A stretch of DNA of 64,000 nt from the NCBI RefSeq assembly GCF_900129845.1, contig NZ_FQXB01000006.1, positions 62,001 through 126,000 on the forward strand. Reading direction: 5' to 3'. The notes beneath the pieces were generated by a model, which worked only from the letters and a program-made list of their open reading frames with translations, did no database searches and was not told where the DNA came from. This stretch comes from Cognatiyoonia sediminum (lineage in GTDB: Bacteria; Pseudomonadota; Alphaproteobacteria; Rhodobacterales; Rhodobacteraceae). Both the position numbers and the translations under genes were made by a program. Shown here piece after piece: positions 8,595 through 17,206 of the stretch (position 1 is the first letter of the stretch; every line of letters begins with the position of its first letter).

Positions 8595-9706
8595 TACCCC
8601 TCACTCGCCAGACGTTGGGCAAACCCTTCTAAAACGCTTGTCAAATAGGCATCAAACGCCGCATCCGGTTGCCGCAAATCAAACACGCCATCAAAGGGAT
8701 CAGCCGCTTCGATGCTACTGCCGGACATACGCTGCAGCACCGCGTGGCCGCAAAACGGCACGTAGTTCTCTGAATAGCCGCCCTCATGCGACATCATCAG
8801 CTTGCCGCCACATAGCTCGTCGGCCAGCGCCATCACCTGATCCGTCATCATGGCAAAGGTGTCATGCGTGGCCAACATCCGCCCCAGCGGATCATTGGCC
8901 CCCGCATCAAACCCACAGGCAATGATGATCACATCCGGCTTGAAATCGCGGATCGCGGGCAGGGCGAGCATCTCCATTGCTTGCAAATACCCGGTATGAC
9001 CAACACCCGGCGGCAACGGGATATTGAGGTTGTAGCCAAGGCCAGCCCCTTCGCCTCGATCCTTAAACGCGCCGGTATCCATCGGATAGTTGCGATCTTG
9101 GTGGATAGAGATCGTCAGAACATCGTCGCGATCATAGTAAATCGCCTCTGTTCCATTGCCGTGGTGTACATCCCAATCCAACACGACAAAGCGCTCTGCC
9201 AACCCTTCCGCCTTTGCCGCTTCAATTGCGACGGCAAGGTTGTTGAACAGACAGAAACCATTTGGATAATCCGGCAAACAATGATGCCCGGGCGGACGTG
9301 ATAAGGCGTAAGCGTTCTTTTGTTCGCCCCGCAACACAGCCGCCAATGCCGCCTTGCTTAAACCTGCTGAAAGCGCGGCCAACTCATAGCCACCCGGCCC
9401 AAATGGTGTCCTGCGACCCAATTCGCCGCCTTTATCATCCGACAACGCCTTAAACTCATCCAGATAATGTGCGGGATGCACCCGCTCTAAATCTTCCCGA
9501 CTGGCCAAAGGCGCGCTTGAGACAGCCAGATCATGGATCAAACCGGTCACTTCCATCAGGTTCTTCAAACGCCGCTTTGTCTCAGGGCTTTCCGGCAATC
9601 CAGCCGTCTCAGACGGTTGAACCAAACCACCTACCGGCAGCAGCCCCGCGTAATTGCCACCGCCATGCCAAAAGCTGCGTTCGTCGCAATAAAACCCCGT
9701 GCTCAT
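8594..9706 (-). CDS. histone deacetylase-like amidohydrolase (class II / acetylpolyamine type)
   Basis: A 370-residue Zn-dependent deacetylase. Catalytic features: RPPGHH (137-142, charge-relay histidines), LDWDVHHGNGT (D179 and H181 as Zn ligands), GFDAGANDPLG (third Zn ligand) and HEGGYS with the transition-state Tyr. Bacterial relatives deacetylate N-acetylated polyamines or other acetyl-amines. Its start overlaps the 81-aa ORF (ATGA) and its stop overlaps the agmatinase-like start. The neighbouring ureohydrolase suggests consecutive steps in using acetylated or guanidinylated amines, which is inference from context. Confidence 0.87.
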   Translation of the reverse strand: MSTGFYCDERSFWHGGGNYAGLLPVGGLVQPSETAGLPESPETKRRLKNLMEVTGLIHDLAVSSAPLASREDLERVHPAHYLDEFKALSDDKGGELGRRTPFGPGGYELAALSAGLSKAALAAVLRGEQKNAYALSRPPGHHCLPDYPNGFCLFNNLAVAIEAAKAEGLAERFVVLDWDVHHGNGTEAIYYDRDDVLTISIHQDRNYPMDTGAFKDRGEGAGLGYNLNIPLPPGVGHTGYLQAMEMLALPAIRDFKPDVIIIACGFDAGANDPLGRMLATHDTFAMMTDQVMALADELCGGKLMMSHEGGYSENYVPFCGHAVLQRMSGSSIEAADPFDGVFDLRQPDAAFDAYLTSVLEGFAQRLASEG

Positions 9707-9948
9707 GTCTTCTCCGCTTCTTCTCTCAATTGATACACGCCTTCGGGCAAATCCAAGGCGGCTCCCAAATCGCGCAGCTGCGTCAGGGACAGTGTCACAA
9801 CGCGGTCTTCCTTCAGCCGAGGGTCATATTGCGTCACCGTCACGCAATCCTCGAACGCGTGAATGATCACATCTTCTTTTAGCGGGGCGTCGGCCTCATC
9901 CATCAGGGTCACGATGGTGGCGTCAAATTCGTGCTCAATCGTAAACAT
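9703..9948 (-). CDS. conserved small protein of unknown function
   Basis: An 81-residue acidic, soluble protein with no signal peptide or membrane segment. It has a beta-rich N-terminus (MFTIEHEFDATIVTLMDE) and a middle strand pair around CVTVTQYDPRLKEDRVVTLSL. I do not recognise a named domain. It opens the operon and its stop overlaps the start of the deacetylase-like gene by 4 bp, so expression is tied to that enzyme. It could be a regulatory or assembly partner, but nothing in the sequence shows an activity. Confidence 0.7.
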   Translation of the reverse strand: MFTIEHEFDATIVTLMDEADAPLKEDVIIHAFEDCVTVTQYDPRLKEDRVVTLSLTQLRDLGAALDLPEGVYQLREEAEKT

Positions 9949-10050
9949 AACCGCAGCCTATCGTGCTCAATTCCGGTTGCAAGCAAAGACCCGCGCTTAA
10001 CGAAAACGTGGGGTCAGGGCTCTGGCAACCGCGGTTTCAGATGCTATTTT

Positions 10051-10794
10051 ATGGTCACAGCAACAATGATCGACCGGATGCGCCTCCCAACTATAGCACT
10101 CCTTCTTGCCGTCTTGGCGTCCTGCGCGCCCGCGCCACAACAGCGGCCGCCAGACGGCACGCTGTCAAAAGCGCCGGCGTCGCTCTTTCGACCAATAGAA
10201 GAACGTGTCCCGCCTCGCGAAGCACGGCGAAATTTCGTAGCGGTGGTCAATGCCGTTGAACCTGTCGCGGAACGTGTTTGCCGAGAACGAACAAACGATG
10301 TGAATTGCGATTTTCGAATTGTAGTCGATGACACAGTAAACGCGTCGCCGAACGCGTTCCAAACAGAAGATGACGATGGACGCCCCATTATCGGATTTAC
10401 CGTTTCGCTCATTGCTGTGACCCGAAACCGCGACGAACTTGCCTTCATCATGGCCCATGAGGCGGCACACCACATTCGGGGACATCTTCAACAGTCCCGC
10501 CAAAACGCGCAACTCGGTGCAACGATAGCTGGGGCTCTGTTTGGTGGGGAAGGGGCCGCCGCCGAGGCTGCACAGCAGATCGGGGCGGCGATCGGCTTTC
10601 GTACCTATTCCCAAGACTTCGAACTAGAGGCAGACGCCCTCGGTACAATCATCGCTGCACGTGCCGGATTCGACCCGATTAACGGCGCTCAGTTCTTTAA
10701 TCGCATCCCTGACCCGGGCAATCGCTTCTTAGGGACACACCCGCCTAACAGAGAACGATTGGCGACTGTCCAAAGGGTTGCAGCTGGTCTTTAA
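10051..10794 (+). CDS. M48-family lipoprotein metalloprotease
   Basis: A roughly 247-residue protein starting with a lipoprotein signal peptide (hydrophobic LPTIALLLAVLAS then Cys). The protease core has AHEAAHHIRGH (HExxH zinc site) and FELEADALG, which supplies the third ligand and marks clan M48 (Oma1/BepA-like). A short glycine/alanine helix lies between them. Likely anchored at the periplasmic face, probably in envelope quality control. Several Met codons are possible (10051, 10066, 10078) with no clear Shine-Dalgarno; the first is used. It converges with the next gene, overlapping by 4 bp. Confidence 0.8.
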   Translation: MVTATMIDRMRLPTIALLLAVLASCAPAPQQRPPDGTLSKAPASLFRPIEERVPPREARRNFVAVVNAVEPVAERVCRERTNDVNCDFRIVVDDTVNASPNAFQTEDDDGRPIIGFTVSLIAVTRNRDELAFIMAHEAAHHIRGHLQQSRQNAQLGATIAGALFGGEGAAAEAAQQIGAAIGFRTYSQDFELEADALGTIIAARAGFDPINGAQFFNRIPDPGNRFLGTHPPNRERLATVQRVAAGL

Positions 10795-11087
10795 GCGACG
10801 CTTTGAACCAGCGTGTCCGTGCTGTTGCCAGCTTTCTTTCCAAACCGCACATAAATCCCCCAGCTTGAAATCACGATCCAAAACACTTGGATCAGCGCCG
10901 AGGCGAGGTTGAATGAGCTCATCAACCCGATCAAAACAAAAGTCGCCGCAAGCCAATTCAGGTTGAAATAGCCGGCCTGTTGCGATGTGAGTTTGCCAAT
11001 CGTCAAAAGACCGTAGTTGATCACGTAAAGAACAAATCCCGTCACTCCAATCACTTCGAAAAGACTTACATCTGCTGGCAATGTCAT
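10791..11087 (-). CDS. CBU_0592-like small integral membrane protein
   Basis: A 98-residue protein with three hydrophobic helices (FEVIGVTGFVLYVINYGLL, FNLNWLAATFVLIGLMSSF, ASALIQVFWIVISSWGIYV). The pattern matches the uncharacterised CBU_0592-type membrane family. The ATG at 11087 has AGGGAG 6 nt upstream and begins at the conserved region; a longer in-frame reading to 11165 adds an unrelated leader. It overlaps the end of the convergent M48 gene by 4 bp. No function is known and none can be read from its neighbours. Confidence 0.7.
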   Translation of the reverse strand: MTLPADVSLFEVIGVTGFVLYVINYGLLTIGKLTSQQAGYFNLNWLAATFVLIGLMSSFNLASALIQVFWIVISSWGIYVRFGKKAGNSTDTLVQSVA

Positions 11088-11251
11088 GTCCCGTCTCCCT
11101 AAAAATTTGGTTCTAAAAATAAAGTCAAAATCAATGACCAGAACCATAGAGGGAAGGAGAGACAAAGCAGGTCAGGGAAACCCGACTTAGGGTCAAATCG
11201 AGGGTGGGGTTTCCCTTACCCGAAACGAAAATGGGTCAGGAATTCCCGACC

Positions 11252-11914
11252 TCAGACCATGGAAACAGCCATCGCGCCTAATGTGATGGCGGCAAAAAAG
11301 CAGGCCGATGCGGCCACGACAAAGCCGTGCCAAATCGCGTTGGAGAATTTCAATCGGTCCCACATAAAGAAAATGACACCAACAGTGTAAAGCGCGCCGC
11401 CAACCGCAATCAGCACCATCGTCGGGGTCGGAACCACGGGGGCCAGCTCCCAAATCAAGGCAACGCTCAGCCACCCCATCGCCAGATAAAGCCCTGTGCT
11501 GAACCACCCGGGGCGCTGCCAAAAGAAAAGCTTGGTCACAACGCCGAAAATGGCCAAAGCCCAAACCACACCAAGGATCACGTAGGCAAACGCCGATCCA
11601 ATCATCGCGACAAGAGGCGTATAGGTGCCGGCAATCTTCACATAGATCGCTGCATGATCAATCTGCCGCAACCGCGGCCGCAAGCTCTCCCAAGGGGTCA
11701 TGTGGTAGAAGGCCGATGCGAAGAACGTCGCGATCAACGCGCTCGCATAAACGGTCAAAGCGATGGCTTGCCCCGTCCCAAGATGCCCAAAGGACCAAAT
11801 GATCAGGTAGCACGCACCAACAATAGCGCCCATAACACCGACCAGATGCATCGATCCATCAGCAATCCGTTCAGAGACGGCATAATTGGGATATGGAGTT
11901 TGCGGTTTTCTCAT
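11252..11914 (-). CDS. trhA: TrhA/hemolysin III-family membrane protein
   Basis: A 220-residue seven-helix membrane protein of the PAQR/hemolysin III family. Family residues are visible: the N-terminal SERIADGSMHLVG with its conserved His, SAFYHMTP with Ser and His, IDHAAIYVKIAGTYTPL with Asp and His, and a late FSNAIWHGFVV His. These potential metal ligands suggest hydrolase-like chemistry, as in adiponectin receptors. Bacterial TrhA has been tied to membrane fluidity homeostasis. It is a single gene on the minus strand; the 3' flank holds inverted repeats (GGGAAACCC/GGGTTTCCC) that may end transcription. Confidence 0.87.
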   Translation of the reverse strand: MRKPQTPYPNYAVSERIADGSMHLVGVMGAIVGACYLIIWSFGHLGTGQAIALTVYASALIATFFASAFYHMTPWESLRPRLRQIDHAAIYVKIAGTYTPLVAMIGSAFAYVILGVVWALAIFGVVTKLFFWQRPGWFSTGLYLAMGWLSVALIWELAPVVPTPTMVLIAVGGALYTVGVIFFMWDRLKFSNAIWHGFVVAASACFFAAITLGAMAVSMV

Positions 11915-12022
11915 AACATCAAGCCTAGGTGCGCAAGCCTGCCGGTCAAACCTTAACCTTGGGTCAACTTGACGCTCCGTGATGTAACGTGATCATTAAC
12001 GCGACCAAAGGGAGGGCGTCAC

Positions 12023-12394
12023 ATGATCGGGTTTCTAAGCAAACAAGGCAGACGCGTCGTCCAGCGTGCCATCTGGTCATGGGACGGCTTTATCCACGTC
12101 TTCAAAACCGAAGGCTCCCTCGCACAATGGCTCGTCGCCAACGCCGTTTTCGCGGTGCTCGCCTTTGCCCTACCACTCACCGCAGGAGAACGCGGGTTCC
12201 TCCTAATGGGCGGCATCATGGTGCTGGCGATGGAATGCGTGAACACGGCCATCGAACGCGTCGTCGATGACATCGGCACAGAACGCCGCGACCTCGCCAA
12301 ACAAGCCAAAGACTGCGGATCCGCCGCCGTCGCTGTCACAGCCATCGGTGTCGGCATCGGCTGGGTCTGCGTGATTGTCGGCCTCCTCACCTAA
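12023..12394 (+). CDS. dgkA: diacylglycerol kinase
   Basis: A 123-residue three-helix membrane enzyme of the small prokaryotic DgkA family, which phosphorylates diacylglycerol (or undecaprenol) with ATP at the inner membrane. The signature ECVNTAIERVVD (71-82) and KQAKDCGSAAVAV (94-106) are intact, and E30 in FKTEGS corresponds to a conserved metal/ATP site. The stretch AFALPLTAGERGFLLMGG links helices one and two. It is followed 63 bp downstream by a TPR lipid-exported protein on the same strand. GGGAGG lies upstream of the ATG. Confidence 0.93.
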   Translation: MIGFLSKQGRRVVQRAIWSWDGFIHVFKTEGSLAQWLVANAVFAVLAFALPLTAGERGFLLMGGIMVLAMECVNTAIERVVDDIGTERRDLAKQAKDCGSAAVAVTAIGVGIGWVCVIVGLLT

Positions 12395-12457
12395 TCGTGC
12401 CTCGCCATCCGCACCACGCGCGCTATCTTCCCTTCTGACCCCAACAGGAGACCTCCC

Positions 12458-12988
12458 ATGCGCCTCATCCTCGCAACCCTCGCTCTACTGCCCACAACAG
12501 CCCTCGCCGCCAGCTCCAGCAGTTCTGACGCCCCAAAACCCACCGAAACCACGGAAGTCTGCGAAGAAGGCCTCGTCTGGGATCTCGCCACTGAAACCTG
12601 CCTCCCGCCAGAGCAAAGCACCAATGAAGACAGCGCCATGATGGACGCCGTGCGCGAGCTTGCCCACGATGGCCGCTATGCCGACGCTTTGCGTGTGCTA
12701 GACGGGCTTGACGACGCCACAACCGACCTCGCGCTCACCTACTACGGCTTCGCCCACCGCAAATCCGGCAACACCGCCCTCGGCATGGCCTACTACGGCG
12801 CCGCCTTGGATCAAAACTCCGACAATATCCTCGCCCGCTCCTATATGGGCCAAGCTCATGTTGAGGCAGGGCAGCTCCAACTCGCCTCCGCCCAACTCAG
12901 CGAAATTCGTAAACGCGGCGGTCGCGGCACTTGGGCCGAATTCTCGCTCCGCCAAGCCATCGGCTCAGGCGTGACCTACAGCTACTAA
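12458..12988 (+). CDS. exported tetratricopeptide-repeat protein
   Basis: A 176-residue protein with a Sec signal peptide (MRLILATLALLPTTALA, cleavage near residue 17-20). A Ser-rich stretch and a CEEGLVWDLATETCL segment with a possible disulfide pair follow. The C-terminal half has about two to three TPR-like helical hairpins (ADALRVLDGL, TLGMAYYGAAL-type and ASAQLSEI). It likely acts in the periplasm as a protein-interaction module. GGAG lies 8 nt before the ATG. No specific partner can be assigned. Confidence 0.78.
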   Translation: MRLILATLALLPTTALAASSSSSDAPKPTETTEVCEEGLVWDLATETCLPPEQSTNEDSAMMDAVRELAHDGRYADALRVLDGLDDATTDLALTYYGFAHRKSGNTALGMAYYGAALDQNSDNILARSYMGQAHVEAGQLQLASAQLSEIRKRGGRGTWAEFSLRQAIGSGVTYSY

Positions 12989-13033
12989 CAGACCGACTGG
13001 ACAATTGTGCCGCCCAAAGGTCATTTGGGCGGC

Positions 13034-13384
13034 ATGAAGATCATCGACAACGCGCTCAGTGACCGAGGCTCCAAATACGCGGTCTCAGGCGGCCCTGTGA
13101 CCACAGCGGAAGAGGCGACGGCCTTCATCAAACAGCTCTGCCGTGCCAAAAAATTCGCCAAAGCCAGCCATAACACATGGGCGGTGATCCTGCCCGACGG
13201 CACGCCGATCAAGAATGACGACGGTGAGTCGGGCGCAGGCATGGTGATCTTAAGAATGTTGGAACGCGAAGATCTGACAGGCCACATCATCGTCGTAACC
13301 CGTTGGTTTGGCGGCACAAAACTCGGCGGCGACAGGTTTAGACGGGTCAAAGATGCCGTGCGTGTCTATTTGGATGACGATTGA
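13034..13384 (+). CDS. YigZ/IMPACT-family protein
   Basis: A 116-residue protein covering the N-terminal domain of the UPF0029/YigZ (IMPACT) family: DRGSKYAVSGGPVTTAEEA at the start and the diagnostic DGESGAGMVILRMLE and VVTRWFGGTKLGG blocks. Eukaryotic IMPACT modulates translation control and the bacterial role is unclear. It is shorter than E. coli YigZ, lacking the C-terminal ferredoxin-like domain, a size normal for Rhodobacterales. The start is taken at ATG 13034, which matches homologs; an upstream GTG at 13007 is possible. Confidence 0.8.
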   Translation: MKIIDNALSDRGSKYAVSGGPVTTAEEATAFIKQLCRAKKFAKASHNTWAVILPDGTPIKNDDGESGAGMVILRMLEREDLTGHIIVVTRWFGGTKLGGDRFRRVKDAVRVYLDDD

Positions 13385-13415
13385 GTAAAGGCTGCGCACG
13401 CGCGTAACCCACGGG

Positions 13416-13802
13416 TTACGCTGCTTTCTCCGCCCGCCGCTTCCGCGCCAAATGCCACCGGTAAATCCCCGACGCCAGCACCCAGTCATAGGCCAACCCT
13501 GCCACCTGCTTGATCCCCGGCAAGCCCACAATCCGGCCCAACCATCGATACTTTGGCATCTGTGCCCAAAGCACCAAAAACGCAGGAATGCCCGACGTCA
13601 GCGCCCCCTCATGCACCACATAAAGCCGCCGCGCCGCCTGATCCTCGGTCAAATCCCAAGCTTCTCTGGCAGAGGTGTTCAGATCATCAAACCGGATCGG
13701 CAAGCCCTGTGTCTCCGCATATTTGGCATAATGCGAGATCTCAAAGTTACAAACGGGGCACTCCGCGTTGTAAAGAACAGCGGTCTCGTTGGTTTGGGTC
13801 AT
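13416..13802 (-). CDS. DCC-family thiol-disulfide oxidoreductase-like protein (DUF393)
   Basis: A 128-residue thioredoxin-like protein of the DCC family, named for its conserved motif. Here the N-terminal site is YNAECPVCN (residues about 11-19) with a CxxC pair. IRFDDLNTSA, the central RLYVVHEGALTSGIPAFLVLW and YDWVLASGIYRWH are typical. It is probably a cytosolic redox protein. It is convergent with the YigZ-like gene and sits just downstream of the AT-rich SIR2-like gene on the same strand, so it may mark the edge of that insertion. Confidence 0.83.
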   Translation of the reverse strand: MTQTNETAVLYNAECPVCNFEISHYAKYAETQGLPIRFDDLNTSAREAWDLTEDQAARRLYVVHEGALTSGIPAFLVLWAQMPKYRWLGRIVGLPGIKQVAGLAYDWVLASGIYRWHLARKRRAEKAA

Positions 13803-13865
13803 ACTTGATAGATATGTGCGTTTTGGTGGGCGTCCAGAGGCAGGACGTCGCAGGTTGTTGAAATC

Positions 13866-14651
13866 TTATACGCACATTTTTGCCAAAAGGTTGTCCGCAA
13901 ACAGACCGCCAGGTTCAAAAAAGATGTTCTGGTCGGTTGGGAGCTTAGATTTATCAAATTGCCGCAATTCACTTTCTCGATTTGTAAGTGTGACACTCTT
14001 TGCATTTGAGAAATCGAGTCTTGATTGATTGAATCCCAAGTCGCTGATGCCGATACAGATGACATTGGTATTATTAATCCTTTGGTTCGCCAACTCATAT
14101 CCACTAAGACTGGCACCCGGAATAAAATCATCGACACTGACTATGTTCAGTTCAGGTTCAAAGTCGGTAGGGCGATTTTCGCAGGCTTCTGTGAAAGCCT
14201 TTATGTCGCCAAATTCTAATTGGTTTCTTGGGTTTGAGATAGGAGATTGTGCAAAGAGTCGAATTCGGAAACCTACTTTTTCGAACAAATACATCGGAAC
14301 ATTGCTTGCCGAACCTTTTTGAGAGTGTCCAGAAAGCAAGCCTAATGTGCCGTGTGGTTGATGTATTTCGAAGCTTAGTGTCGGGGCCGGCCACTTGAGA
14401 ATATTTTTTTGCTGCCACGTTAAAAAATCGACATCGAAAAGCCGAGATGCGGCTAACCTACTTCTGGCCTCAAAAACACGGTCATAGTTCAAGGATACGA
14501 CTTTTATCTGGGCAATTTGGTCGAGACGTTTTTGATACTTGTCTACCAAACTTTCAGTATTCGATTGCTTCAGGTATTTACCGAGCTCAAAGACGAATTT
14601 TTCTATCCAACTTTCGAGAAGTGAGTCTTTGTTGGTTGCTTCACCGTTCAC
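13866..14651 (-). pseudogene. C-terminal part of a disrupted SIR2-like domain protein
   Basis: This 261-residue reading continues, in the same frame, the SIR2-like N-terminal fragment upstream. The two are separated only by a TAA at 14673-14675 plus eight readable codons. It carries KVVSLNYDRVFE (the [T/S]xNYD motif) and QPHGTLGLL (the His-Gly motif) of the SIR2-like NAD-hydrolase fold. Later segments (NVICIGISDLGFNQS) resemble the end of the Rossmann domain. Base composition is visibly more AT-rich than the flanking genes, indicating horizontal acquisition. Function of an intact version would probably be antiphage NADase or nucleotide binding (inference). The listed start is a GTG after the stop and may be unused. 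Confidence 0.65.
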
Positions 14652-14672
14652 CAGAGAGCTTGCAACAGCTTT

Positions 14673-14948
14673 TTAAAGTGCTGCACGATCTGCAATGCCG
14701 TCAAGGCCAGAAGCAATTCTATCTAAGGTTAGTTCCGGCTGATCTCTAATCGCTTGGATCGACCTTTTTGCTGCCATTTGCGAAATACCAAGTCGATCCG
14801 GTCGAATGCTCAAATTCTCCAGAACATCGAGTTTCAACTCTTGCCAAGTGGGTAATCCGTAGTCCTTTGAAGATCCTGCGCCTAAGACAATTGCCAGAGG
14901 ACCGTCATCCAAGAGATCAAAAAGTTTTGGTACAGTAAGATTTTTCAT
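14673..14948 (-). pseudogene. N-terminal part of a disrupted SIR2-like domain protein
   Basis: A 91-residue fragment with the SIR2-like nucleotide-binding opening: LAIVLGAGSSKDYGLPTW (about 18-35), equivalent to the GAGxSxxxGxPxW motif of SIR2_2-type proteins. It ends at an in-frame TAA, after which the frame continues for another 270 residues with the rest of the domain. Together about 360 residues, the usual size for these proteins. It is AT-rich, lies directly downstream of rimO on the same strand, and has no recognisable partner gene. It is either a nonsense pseudogene or a sequencing artefact. Confidence 0.65.
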
Positions 14949-14995
14949 AAATTACTCTAATGAAATGGCATTTAGGGCTCCGCCCGTGCGCGGCT

Positions 14996-15019
14996 GAATT
15001 GATCCGCCCGGATCAATTC
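14996..15019. terminator. perfect hairpin spanning the rimO stop codon
   Basis: GAATTGATCC (14996-15005) and GGATCAATTC (15010-15019) form a perfect 10-bp stem with a 4-nt GCCC loop. The rimO stop codon lies inside the stem. There is no T-run on either side, so it may protect a 3' end or act with Rho rather than being a classic intrinsic terminator. It also marks the boundary between rimO and the AT-rich SIR2-like gene. Confidence 0.45.
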
Positions 15020-16413
15020 CGAGACGCCACGCACCCCCACAAATCATACTCCCCCGCCTCATCAACCTCAACGCGAATAACATCCCCAACCGACAAGCCG
15101 TCGGTCCCCTCATCGATAAACAAATTTCCGTCGATCTCCGGCGCGTCGGCCCATGTCCGGCAGGTAGCCACCCCATCCTCGTCGATGTCGTCGACAATGA
15201 CCTCCAGTACTTTCCCAACCTTCGCGGCCAGCTTCGCCTCTGAAATCGCCTGAGACTTCGCCATAAACCGATCCCAGCGGTCTTGCTTCACGTCATCCGG
15301 CACATGATCCGGCAGGTCATTCGACCGCGCGCCAGCGACATTCTCATACTGAAAACACCCGACCCGATCCAACTGCGCCTCGTCCAGCCAATCCAGAAGA
15401 TGCTGAAATTCGGCTTCCGTCTCCCCCGGATAGCCCACAATGAACGTGGAGCGCAGCGTGATCTCCGGGCACTCCGACCGCCACGCCTTAATCTCATCCA
15501 ACGTTCGAGCCGCCGCCGCGGGGCGGGCCATGCGGCGCAGCACATCGGGGTGGGCGTGTTGGAACGGGATATCAAGATACGGCAGCACCCCATTCGACGG
15601 ATCCGCCATAATCGGGATCAGATCGCGCACATGCGGATAGGGGTAGACATAGTGCAGCCGGACCCAAGCGCCCAATTGCCCCAACTCTCGCGTTAGGTCC
15701 GTGATATGGCTGCGCACCTCGCCGTCTTTCCACGGGTTCACATCATATTTCCGGTCGAGCCCATAGGCGCTGGTGTCCTGAGAAATCACCAACAATTCCT
15801 TCACGCCCGCGTCCACCAGCTTCTCCGCCTCGCGCAGAACCGCATGAGCGGGACGAGACGCCAACCGTCCGCGCATGTCAGGGATGATGCAGAACTTGCA
15901 CTTGTGATTGCAGCCCTCGGAAATCTTCAGATAGCTATAGTGCCGCGGCGTGAGAGAAACATTCTGCGCAGGCAACAGATCAATAAACGGATCAGGGGCA
16001 GGGGGCACCGTGTCATGCACCGCATCCAACACCTGTTCATACTGATGTGGCCCCGTCACGGCCAAAATCTGCGGATGATGTGCACGGATATACTCAGGCT
16101 CCGCCCCCAAACAGCCGGTTACAATGACCCTGCCGTTCTCCTGCAACGCCTCGCCAATCGCATCCAGACTTTCCGCTTTGGCGCTGTCAAGAAACCCGCA
16201 AGTGTTCACGATCACCGCCTCGGCCCCCTGATAATCGGGGCTGATCGCATAGCCTTCGGCCCTTAGCCGCGTCAGGATGCGCTCACTGTCCACAAGCGCT
16301 TTCGGACACCCCAGCGAAACCATCCCAATCGTCGGCTGCCCGTCCCGCGGGGCTTCTGAGAGTTTGGCTTTGGGGGCAAGGTCCGGGCGAAGGTTGGGTG
16401 GGTTTTGGGTCAT
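15013..16413 (-). CDS. rimO: ribosomal protein S12 methylthiotransferase RimO
   Basis: A 466-residue radical-SAM methylthiotransferase that modifies Asp in ribosomal protein S12. N-terminal [4Fe-4S] cysteines are C36 (SLGCPKAL), C72 ([10 protein letters not shown]) and C101 (TGCLGAE). The radical SAM motif CNHKCKFC is at 168-175 (CxxxCxxC). The C-terminal TRAM domain is present ([14 protein letters not shown] to the end). The specificity region reads [16 protein letters not shown] and [19 protein letters not shown], which fits RimO better than MiaB. It stands alone between gcrA and the SIR2-like gene. Confidence 0.95.
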   Translation of the reverse strand: MTQNPPNLRPDLAPKAKLSEAPRDGQPTIGMVSLGCPKALVDSERILTRLRAEGYAISPDYQGAEAVIVNTCGFLDSAKAESLDAIGEALQENGRVIVTGCLGAEPEYIRAHHPQILAVTGPHQYEQVLDAVHDTVPPAPDPFIDLLPAQNVSLTPRHYSYLKISEGCNHKCKFCIIPDMRGRLASRPAHAVLREAEKLVDAGVKELLVISQDTSAYGLDRKYDVNPWKDGEVRSHITDLTRELGQLGAWVRLHYVYPYPHVRDLIPIMADPSNGVLPYLDIPFQHAHPDVLRRMARPAAAARTLDEIKAWRSECPEITLRSTFIVGYPGETEAEFQHLLDWLDEAQLDRVGCFQYENVAGARSNDLPDHVPDDVKQDRWDRFMAKSQAISEAKLAAKVGKVLEVIVDDIDEDGVATCRTWADAPEIDGNLFIDEGTDGLSVGDVIRVEVDEAGEYDLWGCVASRN

Positions 16414-16426
16414 CTAAAAGCCTATG

Positions 16427-16454
16427 AAAAAACGGGGTGCCGAAGACACCCCGT
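16427..16454 (-). terminator. intrinsic terminator of gcrA
   Basis: Read on the minus strand, ACGGGGTG, a TCTTCGG-type loop, then CACCCCGT runs into TTTTTT. Stem arms are 16447-16454 and 16432-16439, with the T-run opposite 16427-16432. It lies about 30 bp after the gcrA stop and before rimO, so it should end gcrA transcription and separate the two genes. Confidence 0.85.
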
Positions 16455-16484
16455 ATATTAATTCGCAACTAAGAGCGGCGCCAC

Positions 16485-17078
16485 TTACCGCCGACGGTCC
16501 CGCCGTGCGCTCATCGGTTGGAAGGCCACGCCGACATGGGCCTCGCAGTAAGGTTTGCCAGCTTGCACGGGCAGACCGCAGAACCAGAAATCATCGGTTG
16601 CGGGATCGCCAACGGGCCATTTGCAGGTTTTTTCGGTCAGCTCCATCAACGACAGCTTCTTCGCGGTCTTCTCAACCTCATTCACCTTGGCCAAGGCTTC
16701 CGGGCTGATCTCATTCGCTGAAGGCTGCGGAGGCAAAGGCTGCCCCGCTGGAATGATCGCACGGCGCGCGGCAGAGATTGGGATGCCGTTTTCATCCAAC
16801 TCCGGCTCTTCCTTGGCCGGCTTTGACGCAGGCGCGGCCTTCGTCTTCGCCTTGGGCGGAGCTTTTGGCGTTGCCGGTTTCGACGGCGCCTTTTCCTTGG
16901 CCGCGGCTTTGCCCGCGTTGCCACCAGAGCCCGCGCGGTTCGACAGGCCTAAACGGTGCACTTTACCAATTACTGCGTTGCGAGTGACGCCGCCCAGTTC
17001 TTTTGCGATCTGGCTTGCGGATTGGCCTTCGCCCCACATCCGCTTGAGCGTTTCAACGCGTTCATCTGTCCAGGACAT
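16485..17078 (-). CDS. gcrA: GcrA cell cycle regulator
   Basis: A 197-residue alphaproteobacterial transcription factor. GcrA works with sigma-70 RNA polymerase at promoters carrying methylated GANTC sites made by CcrM. The N-terminus MSWTDERVETLKRMWGEGQS and the HTH stretch SQIAKELGGVTRNAVIGKVH (to about residue 42) are diagnostic. A Lys/Ala/Pro-rich linker (about 50-95) leads to the conserved C-terminal polymerase-binding region with CKWPVGDP and FCGLPVQAGKPYCEAH. The start is confirmed by the conserved MSWTDERV. A strong terminator follows. Confidence 0.95.
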   Translation of the reverse strand: MSWTDERVETLKRMWGEGQSASQIAKELGGVTRNAVIGKVHRLGLSNRAGSGGNAGKAAAKEKAPSKPATPKAPPKAKTKAAPASKPAKEEPELDENGIPISAARRAIIPAGQPLPPQPSANEISPEALAKVNEVEKTAKKLSLMELTEKTCKWPVGDPATDDFWFCGLPVQAGKPYCEAHVGVAFQPMSARRDRRR

Positions 17079-17206
17079 ATAAGTTCCTTCAACTCGAAAG
17101 GCGGGATGTTTCCTACATCGGGCCTTGCTTAATCCAACGATCCCCTATTCTAAGCATTGCAGGGCCGGATACAACCACCCGCAGCGCATTCTGGATAGGT
17201 ATCGCA

